From Planctomycetaceae bacterium (GTDB lineage Bacteria; Planctomycetota; Phycisphaerae; SM23-33), in contig JBDKTA010000043.1 in the NCBI GenBank assembly GCA_039680605.1, positions 62,001 to 126,000 of the forward strand: a DNA stretch of 64,000 bases, read 5' to 3'. Of the stretch, positions 8,680 to 15,890 are shown piece by piece. The notes beneath the pieces were generated by a model that worked only from the letters and a program-made list of their open reading frames with translations, was not told where the DNA came from and did no database searches. The stretch's first letter is position 1, and each line of letters begins with the position of its first letter. The position numbers were made by a program, and so were the translations under genes.

Positions 8680-9360
8680 CTAGAGCCACTGGCGCGAGAC
8701 GGTCATGAGGTTGTCGTGACCGGGGATGATCATGTCGGCGACTTCCAGCAGATCGCTGAGGGTGTCCAGTGCCGCATGCATGTCGTTGCAGCCTTCCCAG
8801 ACCTGCCCGCGCAGCACGTGCGCGGAGGTGATCGCCGCGTCGGAGGCGATCAGGATCGTGCTGGTCGCCGGCGTCAGCAGCAGGCCGGTCGTTCCGGGCG
8901 TCGGTCCGGCCAGCGGATACACCTGCGCGGCCGGTCCGAAGTCGCGCGGGGCGGGGCGGACGCGCTGGAGGAGTTTGAGGTCGGCCTCGGCCTCGAGGGC
9001 GTCTTCGCTTCCGGCGCGGCCGTGACTGTCGATCAGGTCGGTCAGGTAGTCGCGGTACCACTGCAGTTCATCGATGCTGGCCCACCAGTTGGCCTTGGGC
9101 ATGTCGGCCAGTCCGCGGCGATGCGCCTGTCGCAGGGTGGTGCAGAAGACGTCGGTGACGTCGGAGAGCATTTTGCCGGTTCGTTCGTTGAATCGCGCGG
9201 CCAGCACGGGTCCGGGCAGCGAGGGGTCGACGAGGATGATGCGGTTGTCGACAAAGACGGCGGTGGTCGTCGCGTGCGCTGTGCGCACGGGCGCCTGCTC
9301 GCCCCAGAGGCGGTTATGACTCAACGTGCCGATGCTGATGACGCTGTATTCGAGGCTCAT
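8680..9360 (-). CDS. MBL-fold protein with degraded metal site
   Basis: 226 residues from ATG 9360 (a GTG at 9402 adds 14 residues; neither has a clear ribosome site). The fold is suggested by VDNRIILVDPSLPG, then PLAGPTPGTTGLLLTP and ILIASDAAITS, ending in IIPGHDNLM. These match the order of metallo-beta-lactamase superfamily motifs, but the HxHxDH motif is replaced by CTTLRQAHRRGL, the usual GHTPG is GPTPG and the GD is SD. Only the last PGHD is intact. It is therefore probably a non-hydrolytic or altered member. It is divergent from the antiporter gene. Confidence 0.6.
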   Translation of the reverse strand: MSLEYSVISIGTLSHNRLWGEQAPVRTAHATTTAVFVDNRIILVDPSLPGPVLAARFNERTGKMLSDVTDVFCTTLRQAHRRGLADMPKANWWASIDELQWYRDYLTDLIDSHGRAGSEDALEAEADLKLLQRVRPAPRDFGPAAQVYPLAGPTPGTTGLLLTPATSTILIASDAAITSAHVLRGQVWEGCNDMHAALDTLSDLLEVADMIIPGHDNLMTVSRQWL

Positions 9361-9475
9361 GGGCGTATTGAACCACACGCGGTCGTCGCCGGCCAGAGAC
9401 ACGGTGACTAAAATACTCCGGCGTCAGAACAATTGTATCTGCCAGTTTCGTTTGTGCTGCAAACGGGGGGACGCG

Positions 9476-10696
9476 ATGAAGACCGTTCTGGTATTTTCCA
9501 TTCTTCTGGTGGCGGGGCTGGTGCTTGCCCAGTGGCTGCCGGCATGGCTGGGCCCTGCCGCCGACGCCGGGCACCTGGTGATCCACCTGCTGACGATGAC
9601 GGCTTTGGCGTACATCATGGTTCACGTGGGGATGGAGTTTCACATCGACAAGACCCGCCTGGGCGAGTACGGGTGGGACTATATCGTGGCGATGACGGCT
9701 GCGGCGGGTCCGTGGCTGCTGGTGGCGCTGTACTTCATCTTCATCCTGGTTCCCTCGAACCAGTGGAGCAACGGACATGTATGGCAGGAATCGCTGCTGG
9801 TGTCGCGATTCGCCGCCCCGACGTCGGCGGGGGTGCTGTTTTCGATGCTGGCCGCCGCCGGGATGCGCCACACCTGGGTCTTCCGCAAGGCCCGCGTGCT
9901 GGCGATTTTCGACGACCTGGACACCGTGCTGCTGATGATCCCGCTGAAGATGATGATGGTGGGGGTGGCGTGGCAACTGGTGGTGATGCTGTTTGTCTTT
10001 GCGGCCATGCTGGCGGCCGCCTGGCGATGGATGCGAAGCATCCGCCTGCCGATGAGTTGGCCGTGGGTGCTGACGTATTCGGCGTTGATCGCCGTGGCCA
10101 GCCAGGGCGTCAGCTATGCCAGCAAGTTGATCGACCGCCAGGTGCCCATCGACATCGAGGTGCTGCTGCCGGCGTTCCTGCTGGGCGTGGCGCTTCGTCC
10201 GCCGCGGGCGCAGGATCGCGACCCTGAGCAACATCATCGCGAGGAGCGCGTCTCGATCTTGATCTCCGGCGTGTTCATGCTCCTGGTCGGGCTGAACATG
10301 CCGCCCATGCTGATGTCGTGGCAACAGGCCGCCGCCGAAAATGCCGCCCAGGAGCAGTCCATCCTCTCACAACTGACCATGCCGCCCTGGCATATCCTGG
10401 CACTGCACGTGGTGATCGTCACCGCCCTGTGCAACCTGGGCAAGATGTTCCCCGCCTTCTGCTACCGGAAGGAGGCCCACTGGCGCCTGCGCACCGGCGT
10501 GGCGGTAGGCATGTGGCCGCGCGGCGAGGTCGGCGCCGGCGTGCTGGTGGTCAGCCTGGGCTACGGCATCGCAGGCCCGGCCATGACCATCGCCGTGCTG
10601 AGCCTGGCGCTGAACCTGGTGCTGACGGGGCTGTTCATCCTGCTGGTCAAGCGGCTCATCGAAGGCCACACGGAGAACGATCAGTCTCAGAACTGA
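9476..10696 (+). CDS. cation:proton antiporter (Na+/H+ exchanger-like)
   Basis: 406 residues from the ATG at 9476; the open frame extends upstream to 9326 but that part is unlike a membrane protein. About 11-12 hydrophobic segments are visible, starting with MKTVLVFSILLVAGLVLA. HVGMEFHIDKTRLGEYGW resembles the first conserved block of CPA-type exchangers, and GMWPRGEVGAGVLVVSLG near residue 345 matches the conserved late block with its acidic residue. It should exchange Na+ or K+ for H+ at the inner membrane. Its 3' end overlaps the convergent VOC gene by 10 nt. Confidence 0.75.
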   Translation: MKTVLVFSILLVAGLVLAQWLPAWLGPAADAGHLVIHLLTMTALAYIMVHVGMEFHIDKTRLGEYGWDYIVAMTAAAGPWLLVALYFIFILVPSNQWSNGHVWQESLLVSRFAAPTSAGVLFSMLAAAGMRHTWVFRKARVLAIFDDLDTVLLMIPLKMMMVGVAWQLVVMLFVFAAMLAAAWRWMRSIRLPMSWPWVLTYSALIAVASQGVSYASKLIDRQVPIDIEVLLPAFLLGVALRPPRAQDRDPEQHHREERVSILISGVFMLLVGLNMPPMLMSWQQAAAENAAQEQSILSQLTMPPWHILALHVVIVTALCNLGKMFPAFCYRKEAHWRLRTGVAVGMWPRGEVGAGVLVVSLGYGIAGPAMTIAVLSLALNLVLTGLFILLVKRLIEGHTENDQSQN

Positions 10697-11079
10697 TCCT
10701 TCCAGCCTTCCATCAGCTCCAGCGTGTTGCCGTCGCGGTCCTGGAAGAAGCACACCCGCATTCCGGGGGTGACCCAGGCGCAGTCGTGGATGGGTCCGGT
10801 GGTCACGCCGTCGGCGTGGAGGGCGGCGAGGGCCTTTTCCAGATCCGGCACTTCAAAGGCCAGGTGCTTGAACCCGACGGTCTGATCGCCGCCGCGGGCG
10901 GCGGTGTCGCCGGACTGGAACAGCTCCAGACACATGCTGCCCGTGCGCAGCATGATGAACTCGCCGCTTTGTCCGGCGTTAAACACCCGCGCGCGGCGGA
11001 ATCCGAAGTGTTTGGTGTAAAAGGCCTCGCTGGCCTTCATGTCGCTGCAGTTGAAACCAATGTGCTGCATGGCTGCCAT
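10687..11079 (-). CDS. VOC family protein (glyoxalase/bleomycin resistance-like)
   Basis: 130 residues, the usual length of a single VOC domain with two beta-alpha-beta-beta-beta modules. MQHIGFNCSDMKASEAFYTKHFGF is the classic opening (read MQHIGFNCSDM and FYTKHFGF), FKHLAFEVPDLEKAL opens the second module, and FFQDRDGNTLELME closes it with the metal-ligand Glu. The first His (QHIG) and the late Glu are present. Substrate is unknown. It is convergent with the antiporter gene and has a short palindromic tail upstream. Confidence 0.85.
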   Translation of the reverse strand: MAAMQHIGFNCSDMKASEAFYTKHFGFRRARVFNAGQSGEFIMLRTGSMCLELFQSGDTAARGGDQTVGFKHLAFEVPDLEKALAALHADGVTTGPIHDCAWVTPGMRVCFFQDRDGNTLELMEGWKDQF

Positions 11080-11137
11080 GGATCGCTCCTGTGGATTTCG
11101 GATTGTGGATTTCGGATTGCGGATTATAGCATGAAAC

Positions 11138-11258
11138 AGATCCTCGATCCTAGGTCCTAGATCCTAGGAAGAGCATCGGCGCTCGGCAAGGACTTTGCGT
11201 AAAACGGAGAGATTTGCGCTTCTGCCCCTAGGATCCAGGACCGAGGACCTAGGATCTG
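11138..11258. repeat. palindromic intergenic element, family E
   Basis: The arms contain GATCCTAGGTCCTAGATCCTAGG (11146-11168) and the complementary CCTAGGATCC...GGACCTAGGATC block at 11231-11256, separated by about 60 nt. It lies just after a single arm of family F (GGATTTCGGATTGCGGATT, 11092-11125). Together they fill the gap between the TPR gene and the VOC gene. Confidence 0.7.
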
Positions 11259-11261
11259 TTG

Positions 11262-12665
11262 TTACAGCGGCATCCAGCGCCAGGCGAAGCCTTCGAACCG
11301 TCGGCCGAGGCGGCCTAGCAGGCCGGTCATGTTGAGCTTCTTGCCCAGTTGGCGGATGGTCTGGTCTTGCGGCGCCAGGGACATCGCCCGCCAGAGATAG
11401 CGCCGCGCGCGGCGGATCGACCCGGTCTGCACGTGCGCCAGGGCGAGGTTGTACAGCGCCTGGGGGTTCTGCGGCTGAAGCTTCAGCGCCCGGCGGCACT
11501 GGCGGATGCCTTCGTCCATCATTTTGAGTTCGAAGTAGCTCACGGCTAGGCTGTGGCGGGCGTCGGGGTCTTCCGGGCGGAGCGTCACCAGGCGCTGGAA
11601 GACGGCATTGGCCTGGCGCGCCATGTGCGCTTCGAGCAGCAATTGGCCCAGTTCGGCCAGCATCACCGCGTCGTCGCCGCAGCGCTTGAGTTCGATGGTC
11701 AGGTGCTTGGCCGCTTCCATGGATTGCCCGCGGGCCAGGCAGACCTGTGCCAGCCGCGCGTGCGCGGCGGCGTAGTTCTGGTCGGCGGCCAGCACGTTCT
11801 GGAAGAAGGCGGCCGCCTCGTCGTAGTTTTTCTGCTGCAGGGCCAGTTCGCCCAGGCAGAAGAACGCGTCGGCGTTATCGCCCAGGGCCAGGGCCCGGCG
11901 GAAGAGCGCGGCGGCGTGGTCGGGGCGGTCCATCTCCATCATCAGCTCGCCCAGGTCGAGCATCGTCTCGACGTCTTCGCCGGCGACGTCGAGTTCCATG
12001 CGGTAGTGCTTGGCGGCCTGGTCGAGTTCGCCCTTGGCCCAGTAGGCCTCGGCGATATGCACGTTGGTCTGGGGATGCTTGGGGTCCAGCCGCAGCACCT
12101 GCTGGAGGCAGTTGATGGCCGCGTCGTATTGGCCGCGGTTATAGAGGCTGGCGGCGATGTTGTAGTAGCACAGGCTGCAGTCGTCCTTGACCTGGCGGGC
12201 CAGGTAGAACATCAGTTCGGCCTGGTCGTGCTGGCCCATCTCGGTGTAGGTGATGATGCGGTTGCAGTAGGACGGTTCGTAGTTGGGGTCGAGTTTCTCG
12301 ATGCTGGCGAAGAAGTTCAGCGCTTCGGCGTACTTGCCCTGGCGGGTCATGTTGACGCCCAGGCAGTTGAGCGTCTCGATGTCGTTGGGCTGCATCTCCA
12401 GCGCCCGGGCGAAGACGGCGCCGGCCCGTTCGTAATCTTCCAGGGCCTCGAGCGTCAGCCCGAGATTGAAATGCCACAGCGGGTTGAGAGGGTTGATGTC
12501 GATGGCCGCTTGAAGTTCGGCCGCCGCCTCAGCCCAGCGGCCTTGCTCGTACAGTACGTGAGCGCGGTCCACTCGTCCTTCGGCGTCTGTCCACTCGTTG
12601 CTCAAGTCATGCTCCGAACGTAGGCGACCAGATGTTTTGCACTGTGTCGGCCGATCCGCATCCAT
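11262..12665 (-). CDS. tetratricopeptide repeat protein
   Basis: 467 residues from ATG 12665; a TTG at 12683 would add six residues and has a somewhat better upstream purine tract. The chain is at least ten TPR units of 34 residues, for example LWHFNLGLTLEALEDYERAG, ALYNLALAHVQTGSIRRAR and CYYNIAASLYNRGQYDAAI. No signal peptide, catalytic domain or membrane segment is seen, so it should be a cytoplasmic scaffold. A short basic tail follows the last repeat (LLGRLGRRFEGFAWRW). Partners are unknown; it does not form an obvious operon. Confidence 0.9.
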   Translation of the reverse strand: MDADRPTQCKTSGRLRSEHDLSNEWTDAEGRVDRAHVLYEQGRWAEAAAELQAAIDINPLNPLWHFNLGLTLEALEDYERAGAVFARALEMQPNDIETLNCLGVNMTRQGKYAEALNFFASIEKLDPNYEPSYCNRIITYTEMGQHDQAELMFYLARQVKDDCSLCYYNIAASLYNRGQYDAAINCLQQVLRLDPKHPQTNVHIAEAYWAKGELDQAAKHYRMELDVAGEDVETMLDLGELMMEMDRPDHAAALFRRALALGDNADAFFCLGELALQQKNYDEAAAFFQNVLAADQNYAAAHARLAQVCLARGQSMEAAKHLTIELKRCGDDAVMLAELGQLLLEAHMARQANAVFQRLVTLRPEDPDARHSLAVSYFELKMMDEGIRQCRRALKLQPQNPQALYNLALAHVQTGSIRRARRYLWRAMSLAPQDQTIRQLGKKLNMTGLLGRLGRRFEGFAWRWMPL

Positions 12666-12770
12666 GACTACCGGCCCGAGCAATCCCCACCACGACTTCT
12701 ATTGTACTGCAAAGGCGCATTTTGACAAGAAGGTAAACCGCCCATCGCGCCCGATTTCACGCCTTGGACG

Positions 12771-13685
12771 TCAGCGAACGGTAATGGTGACCTTGATCGA
12801 TCCGGAATTGTCCAGATAGCTCTGCGGGTCGGAGCTTTCCTCCATTCCCAGTTCCAGTAAGCCATCGGCGGGCATGGCCATGATGAACTGCGAGCCGATC
12901 TTGAACGGCTCGCCGCCGGCGATGCGCCCGCGGAGGTAGCCCTGAATCTTTCCGCCGCCGCTGCCGAAATCGCGCCCGTCCGGCGTGCAACTGCCACGCT
13001 GGGACTGCATGCTCCAGATCCCGCCGGCGCGGAACTCCAGCGACTGGCCCTTCTTGAACTTGCCTGCCGCGTTCCACATGGTCTGGGCGTGGACTTCAAT
13101 GACGCTGGGGCCTGCGGGGGCGTCGGCCGGGGCTGCCGGCTCGGGCTCGGGTTTGGGCGGGTCCTTGGACTCCGGCGGCGGCAGGGGCCCTCCGGCCAGC
13201 GCTTTTTTGACGTCGTCCAGCAGCACCATCGCCTCGATGCGAGCGGCGTCTTTGCGAGCGCGAACGTTCAGGAATCGTTCCAGGAACGCGCGGGCGCGGG
13301 TGAGCATCTCGCCGCGCTCTATGCCGGCCTCGGCCGCCGGCGCCAGGTCGCACAGATACCATTTACCCAGGTCGAAACAGGACGCCGCATCGAGTTCTTC
13401 AAGGTTCTTGCACGCCAGCGGCACCAGGCGCCGCAGCGTCGCGTCGACGCTGACATGGAGGAGCGTGTTGGCCTTTTCGGGCGCGTTCATGCGCACCAGG
13501 CAGAAGCGGATCAATTCGGTCCGGACCTTGACGTCAGTAGGATTATCGATCAGCTTGCGCGTCAGGGTTGAGAGCTCGGCGTTCAGGGCCGCCTGACGTT
13601 TTGCATCCACCGGGCGGCTGGTCGCCTGCCCCCACGCCGCCAGCGGGCCGGCGGCCAAGACCGCTATCACGCTCATTCGCCACAT
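12771..13685 (-). CDS. secreted protein with C-terminal PA-IL-like (LecA) lectin-type domain
   Basis: 304 residues from ATG 13685, preceded by GGGAGGTTGTCC. A far longer open frame upstream is antisense to the mutarotase-like gene and is ignored. Residues 1-22 are a signal peptide ending near AAWGQA. Residues 25-160 are helical. A Pro/Ala-rich linker near 165-190 leads to a beta-rich domain with VEVHAQTMWNAAGKFKKGQ-like opening (VIEVHAQTMW), FRAGGIWSM, LRGRIAGGEPFKIGS, then ADGLLELGMEE and DNSGSIKVTI. This order matches PA-IL/LecA-type galactose-binding domains, in which the last Asp/Asn residues bind Ca2+. Sugar binding is inferred. Confidence 0.7.
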   Translation of the reverse strand: MWRMSVIAVLAAGPLAAWGQATSRPVDAKRQAALNAELSTLTRKLIDNPTDVKVRTELIRFCLVRMNAPEKANTLLHVSVDATLRRLVPLACKNLEELDAASCFDLGKWYLCDLAPAAEAGIERGEMLTRARAFLERFLNVRARKDAARIEAMVLLDDVKKALAGGPLPPPESKDPPKPEPEPAAPADAPAGPSVIEVHAQTMWNAAGKFKKGQSLEFRAGGIWSMQSQRGSCTPDGRDFGSGGGKIQGYLRGRIAGGEPFKIGSQFIMAMPADGLLELGMEESSDPQSYLDNSGSIKVTITVR

Positions 13686-13771
13686 GGACAACCTCCCATC
13701 ATGATCGTTTAGTCTACGCGCGTGGGGCTGCCGACGCAAGAACCCCGCCCGGTCGGTTGCCCAGGGCGGAC

Positions 13772-13800
13772 TTGCGTCGCCTGCATGGCGGTCATAGAGT
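13772..13800 (+). promoter_or_regulatory. sigma70-type promoter for mutarotase-like gene
   Basis: TTGCGT at 13772-13777, exact 17-nt spacer, TAGAGT at 13795-13800, 23 nt before the ATG at 13824. Confidence 0.5.
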
Positions 13801-13823
13801 GTTGACACTGAAAGGGCCTTTCG

Positions 13824-14978
13824 ATGAAACCTATCGTCAAGACGATCGACTCGCAGCCGTCGTGGATCATTCGCACGCCGCAGGTGGAACTGGCCGTGAC
13901 GCAACTGGGTGGGCAACTGGCGCCGGTGACGTTCTGCCGCGACACCTCCGGGCCGGTTCAGCCGTATTGGATCAGCCCCTGGCAGAACGACAAGCGCAAG
14001 ATCGACGTGCCGGTCCTGGTGCCGCTGCGGGGCGATTTCTTCTGCCTGCCCTTCGGCGGCAACGGCACGGCGTTCAAAGGGCAAAAGCACACCGTCCACG
14101 GCGAGACGGCGTCGGCCCGCTGGAGCCTGGCGGGCCTGGAGAAGGCGGGCGCGGCCACCACGCTCACGCTGACCCTGCGCCCGCGCGTCTGTCCGGGCAA
14201 GGTCACCAAGACCCTCACGCTCGTCGAGGGCTCCAACGCGATCTATCAGTGCGACCTGCTGGAGGAGTTCGGACCCTGCGCCATGCCGCTGGGCCATCAC
14301 GCCACGCTGGCCCTGCCCGCCGCGCCGCGGGCTCTGCAGATTTCCACCAGCGCGTACCGCTTCGGCATGACCTGCCCGGTCCCCTTCAGCATCCCCGCCG
14401 AGGGCGGCTACCAGGCCCTGGCCGTCAACGCCCGCTTCGCCAGCCTCTCGCGCGTGCCGACGCTGTGGAAGGACCCGGCCTACGCAGACCTGACCGCCTT
14501 GCCCGACCGCCTGGGCTTCACCGACCTGGCAGCCGTCTTTCATAAGCCCACGCCCGAACCGGCGTGGACAACGGCTGTCAACACCGAGGCCGCTTACCTG
14601 TGGTTCTCGCTCAAAGACCCTGCCGTGCTTCCGGCGATGACGATGTGGATGTCCAACGGCGGCCGCCACGCCGCGCCGTGGGACGGGCACGATCACTGCC
14701 TGGGTCTCGAGGACGGCTGCGGATACTTCGCCGAGGGGCTGGCCGAGTCCGCCCGTCCTAACGCGCTCACCCGCGCCGGCGTGCCGACGGCGATCAAGCT
14801 CTCGCCCCGTCGAGCGACGGCCATCCGCTACATCCAGGGCGCCCTGCGGACGCCGCGCGGATTCGACCGCGTCGCCGGCGTGGCCTTCGCCCCCGGCCAA
14901 GTCACCTTCACCGCCGCCAGCGGCAAGAAGGTCTCCGCCGCGGTGGCGCACGAGTTTCTCAAGAGCGGTCGGGTCTAG
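13824..14978 (+). CDS. galactose mutarotase-like (aldose 1-epimerase superfamily) protein
   Basis: 384 residues. Features of the mutarotase beta-sandwich are present: an opening LAVTQLGGQLAPVTF, a region with FCLPFGGNG and HGETASARW resembling the conserved HG motif of the family, MPLGHHATLALP near residue 155 and a C-terminal HDHCLGLEDGCGYF. Proteins of this kind interconvert anomers or simply bind hexoses; the catalytic His/Glu pair cannot be assigned with certainty. No signal peptide is present. It is divergent from the lectin-domain gene and has a recognisable promoter. Confidence 0.7.
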   Translation: MKPIVKTIDSQPSWIIRTPQVELAVTQLGGQLAPVTFCRDTSGPVQPYWISPWQNDKRKIDVPVLVPLRGDFFCLPFGGNGTAFKGQKHTVHGETASARWSLAGLEKAGAATTLTLTLRPRVCPGKVTKTLTLVEGSNAIYQCDLLEEFGPCAMPLGHHATLALPAAPRALQISTSAYRFGMTCPVPFSIPAEGGYQALAVNARFASLSRVPTLWKDPAYADLTALPDRLGFTDLAAVFHKPTPEPAWTTAVNTEAAYLWFSLKDPAVLPAMTMWMSNGGRHAAPWDGHDHCLGLEDGCGYFAEGLAESARPNALTRAGVPTAIKLSPRRATAIRYIQGALRTPRGFDRVAGVAFAPGQVTFTAASGKKVSAAVAHEFLKSGRV

Positions 14979-14992
14979 AGAATCCGTTAGAT

Positions 14993-15021
14993 TTGACTTA
15001 CCCGCGGGGTGGAAGTAGCAT
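14993..15021 (+). promoter_or_regulatory. strong sigma70-type promoter for phosphoesterase-yidC
   Basis: TTGACT at 14993-14998, 17-nt spacer, TAGCAT at 15016-15021. It starts just after the stop of the mutarotase-like gene and 34 nt before the ATG at 15055. Confidence 0.65.
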
Positions 15022-15054
15022 ACGTTGTTCACGGCCGCGGTGGCCTGGAAAGCG

Positions 15055-15855
15055 ATGCGCATGCTTGCGATTATCAGCGACATTCACTCGAACATCGAGG
15101 CGCTGACGGCGGTGCTGCGGGACATAGAATCCCGTGGCGTGAAACGCATTGTCTGCCTGGGCGACGTCGTCGGGTACGGTCCCAATCCTTGCGAGGCGCT
15201 GGACCTGATCATGCGGCACTGCGAAGTGACGCTGATGGGCAATCACGATTTCGCGGCGTTGTACGAACCCAACAATTTCAACATGGGCGCCGAGGCGGCG
15301 TGCTTCTGGACGCGTCGCAAGTTGGAGAAGGAGCCGGACCTGGAGAAGCGCGGCGCCCGCTGGGACTACCTGGGCGCCCTTCCGGTCAAGCACGTCATCA
15401 GCGGCGAGGCACTGGGCCTGCCCGGGGTGACCGACGTGGCGTTCACGCACGGCAGCCCGCGCCGCCCGATCAACGAATACATCTTCCCCGACGACGTATA
15501 TAACTGTCCGGGCAAGTTCCGCGGGCTCTTCGAGCGGTTCAACCACCTGTGCTTCGTCGGTCATACCCACGTGCCGGGGGTATTCCTCGAAACGCCGGAT
15601 TTTTACAGCCCGGACGAGCTCGACGACGGCGTCTTCGAAGTCTCGTTCCGAAAGGCAATGGTCAACGTCGGGTCGGTCGGTCAGCCGCGCGACCGCGACA
15701 ACCGCGCCAGCTACGCCACATTGGAACCCAACGGCGCCACGGCCTTGGTGCGGTTCGTCCGGGTGCCGTATAACGTCGATGCCACCATGGCCAAGGTCCG
15801 CGCCACGCCCGAACTCGACGACTACCTGGGCAGCCGCCTGAGGGAAGGCCGCTAG
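15055..15855 (+). CDS. metallophosphoesterase (YfcE/MJ0936-like)
   Basis: 266 residues from ATG 15055 with GGAAAG upstream; the frame opens at 15025 but that start would lie within a few bases of the predicted transcription start. All metal motifs of the Metallophos_2 family are present: SDIHSNIEAL (DxH), LGDVVGYGPNP (GDxxGYG), MGNHDFAAL (GNHD), FTHGSPR and VGHTHVPG (GHTH). It is a cytoplasmic phosphodiesterase/phosphatase of the two-metal type. It sits 35 nt upstream of yidC on the same strand and is probably cotranscribed. Confidence 0.9.
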   Translation: MRMLAIISDIHSNIEALTAVLRDIESRGVKRIVCLGDVVGYGPNPCEALDLIMRHCEVTLMGNHDFAALYEPNNFNMGAEAACFWTRRKLEKEPDLEKRGARWDYLGALPVKHVISGEALGLPGVTDVAFTHGSPRRPINEYIFPDDVYNCPGKFRGLFERFNHLCFVGHTHVPGVFLETPDFYSPDELDDGVFEVSFRKAMVNVGSVGQPRDRDNRASYATLEPNGATALVRFVRVPYNVDATMAKVRATPELDDYLGSRLREGR

Positions 15856-15890
15856 TCCTTGGGGATTGCCTGTTTCCAGAGGAGCCGCTT

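Noticed and set aside
12771-15083. The 770-residue extended frame of the lectin-domain protein
   Set aside because: The upstream part is antisense to the mutarotase-like gene; a good ribosome site and signal peptide set the start at 13685.
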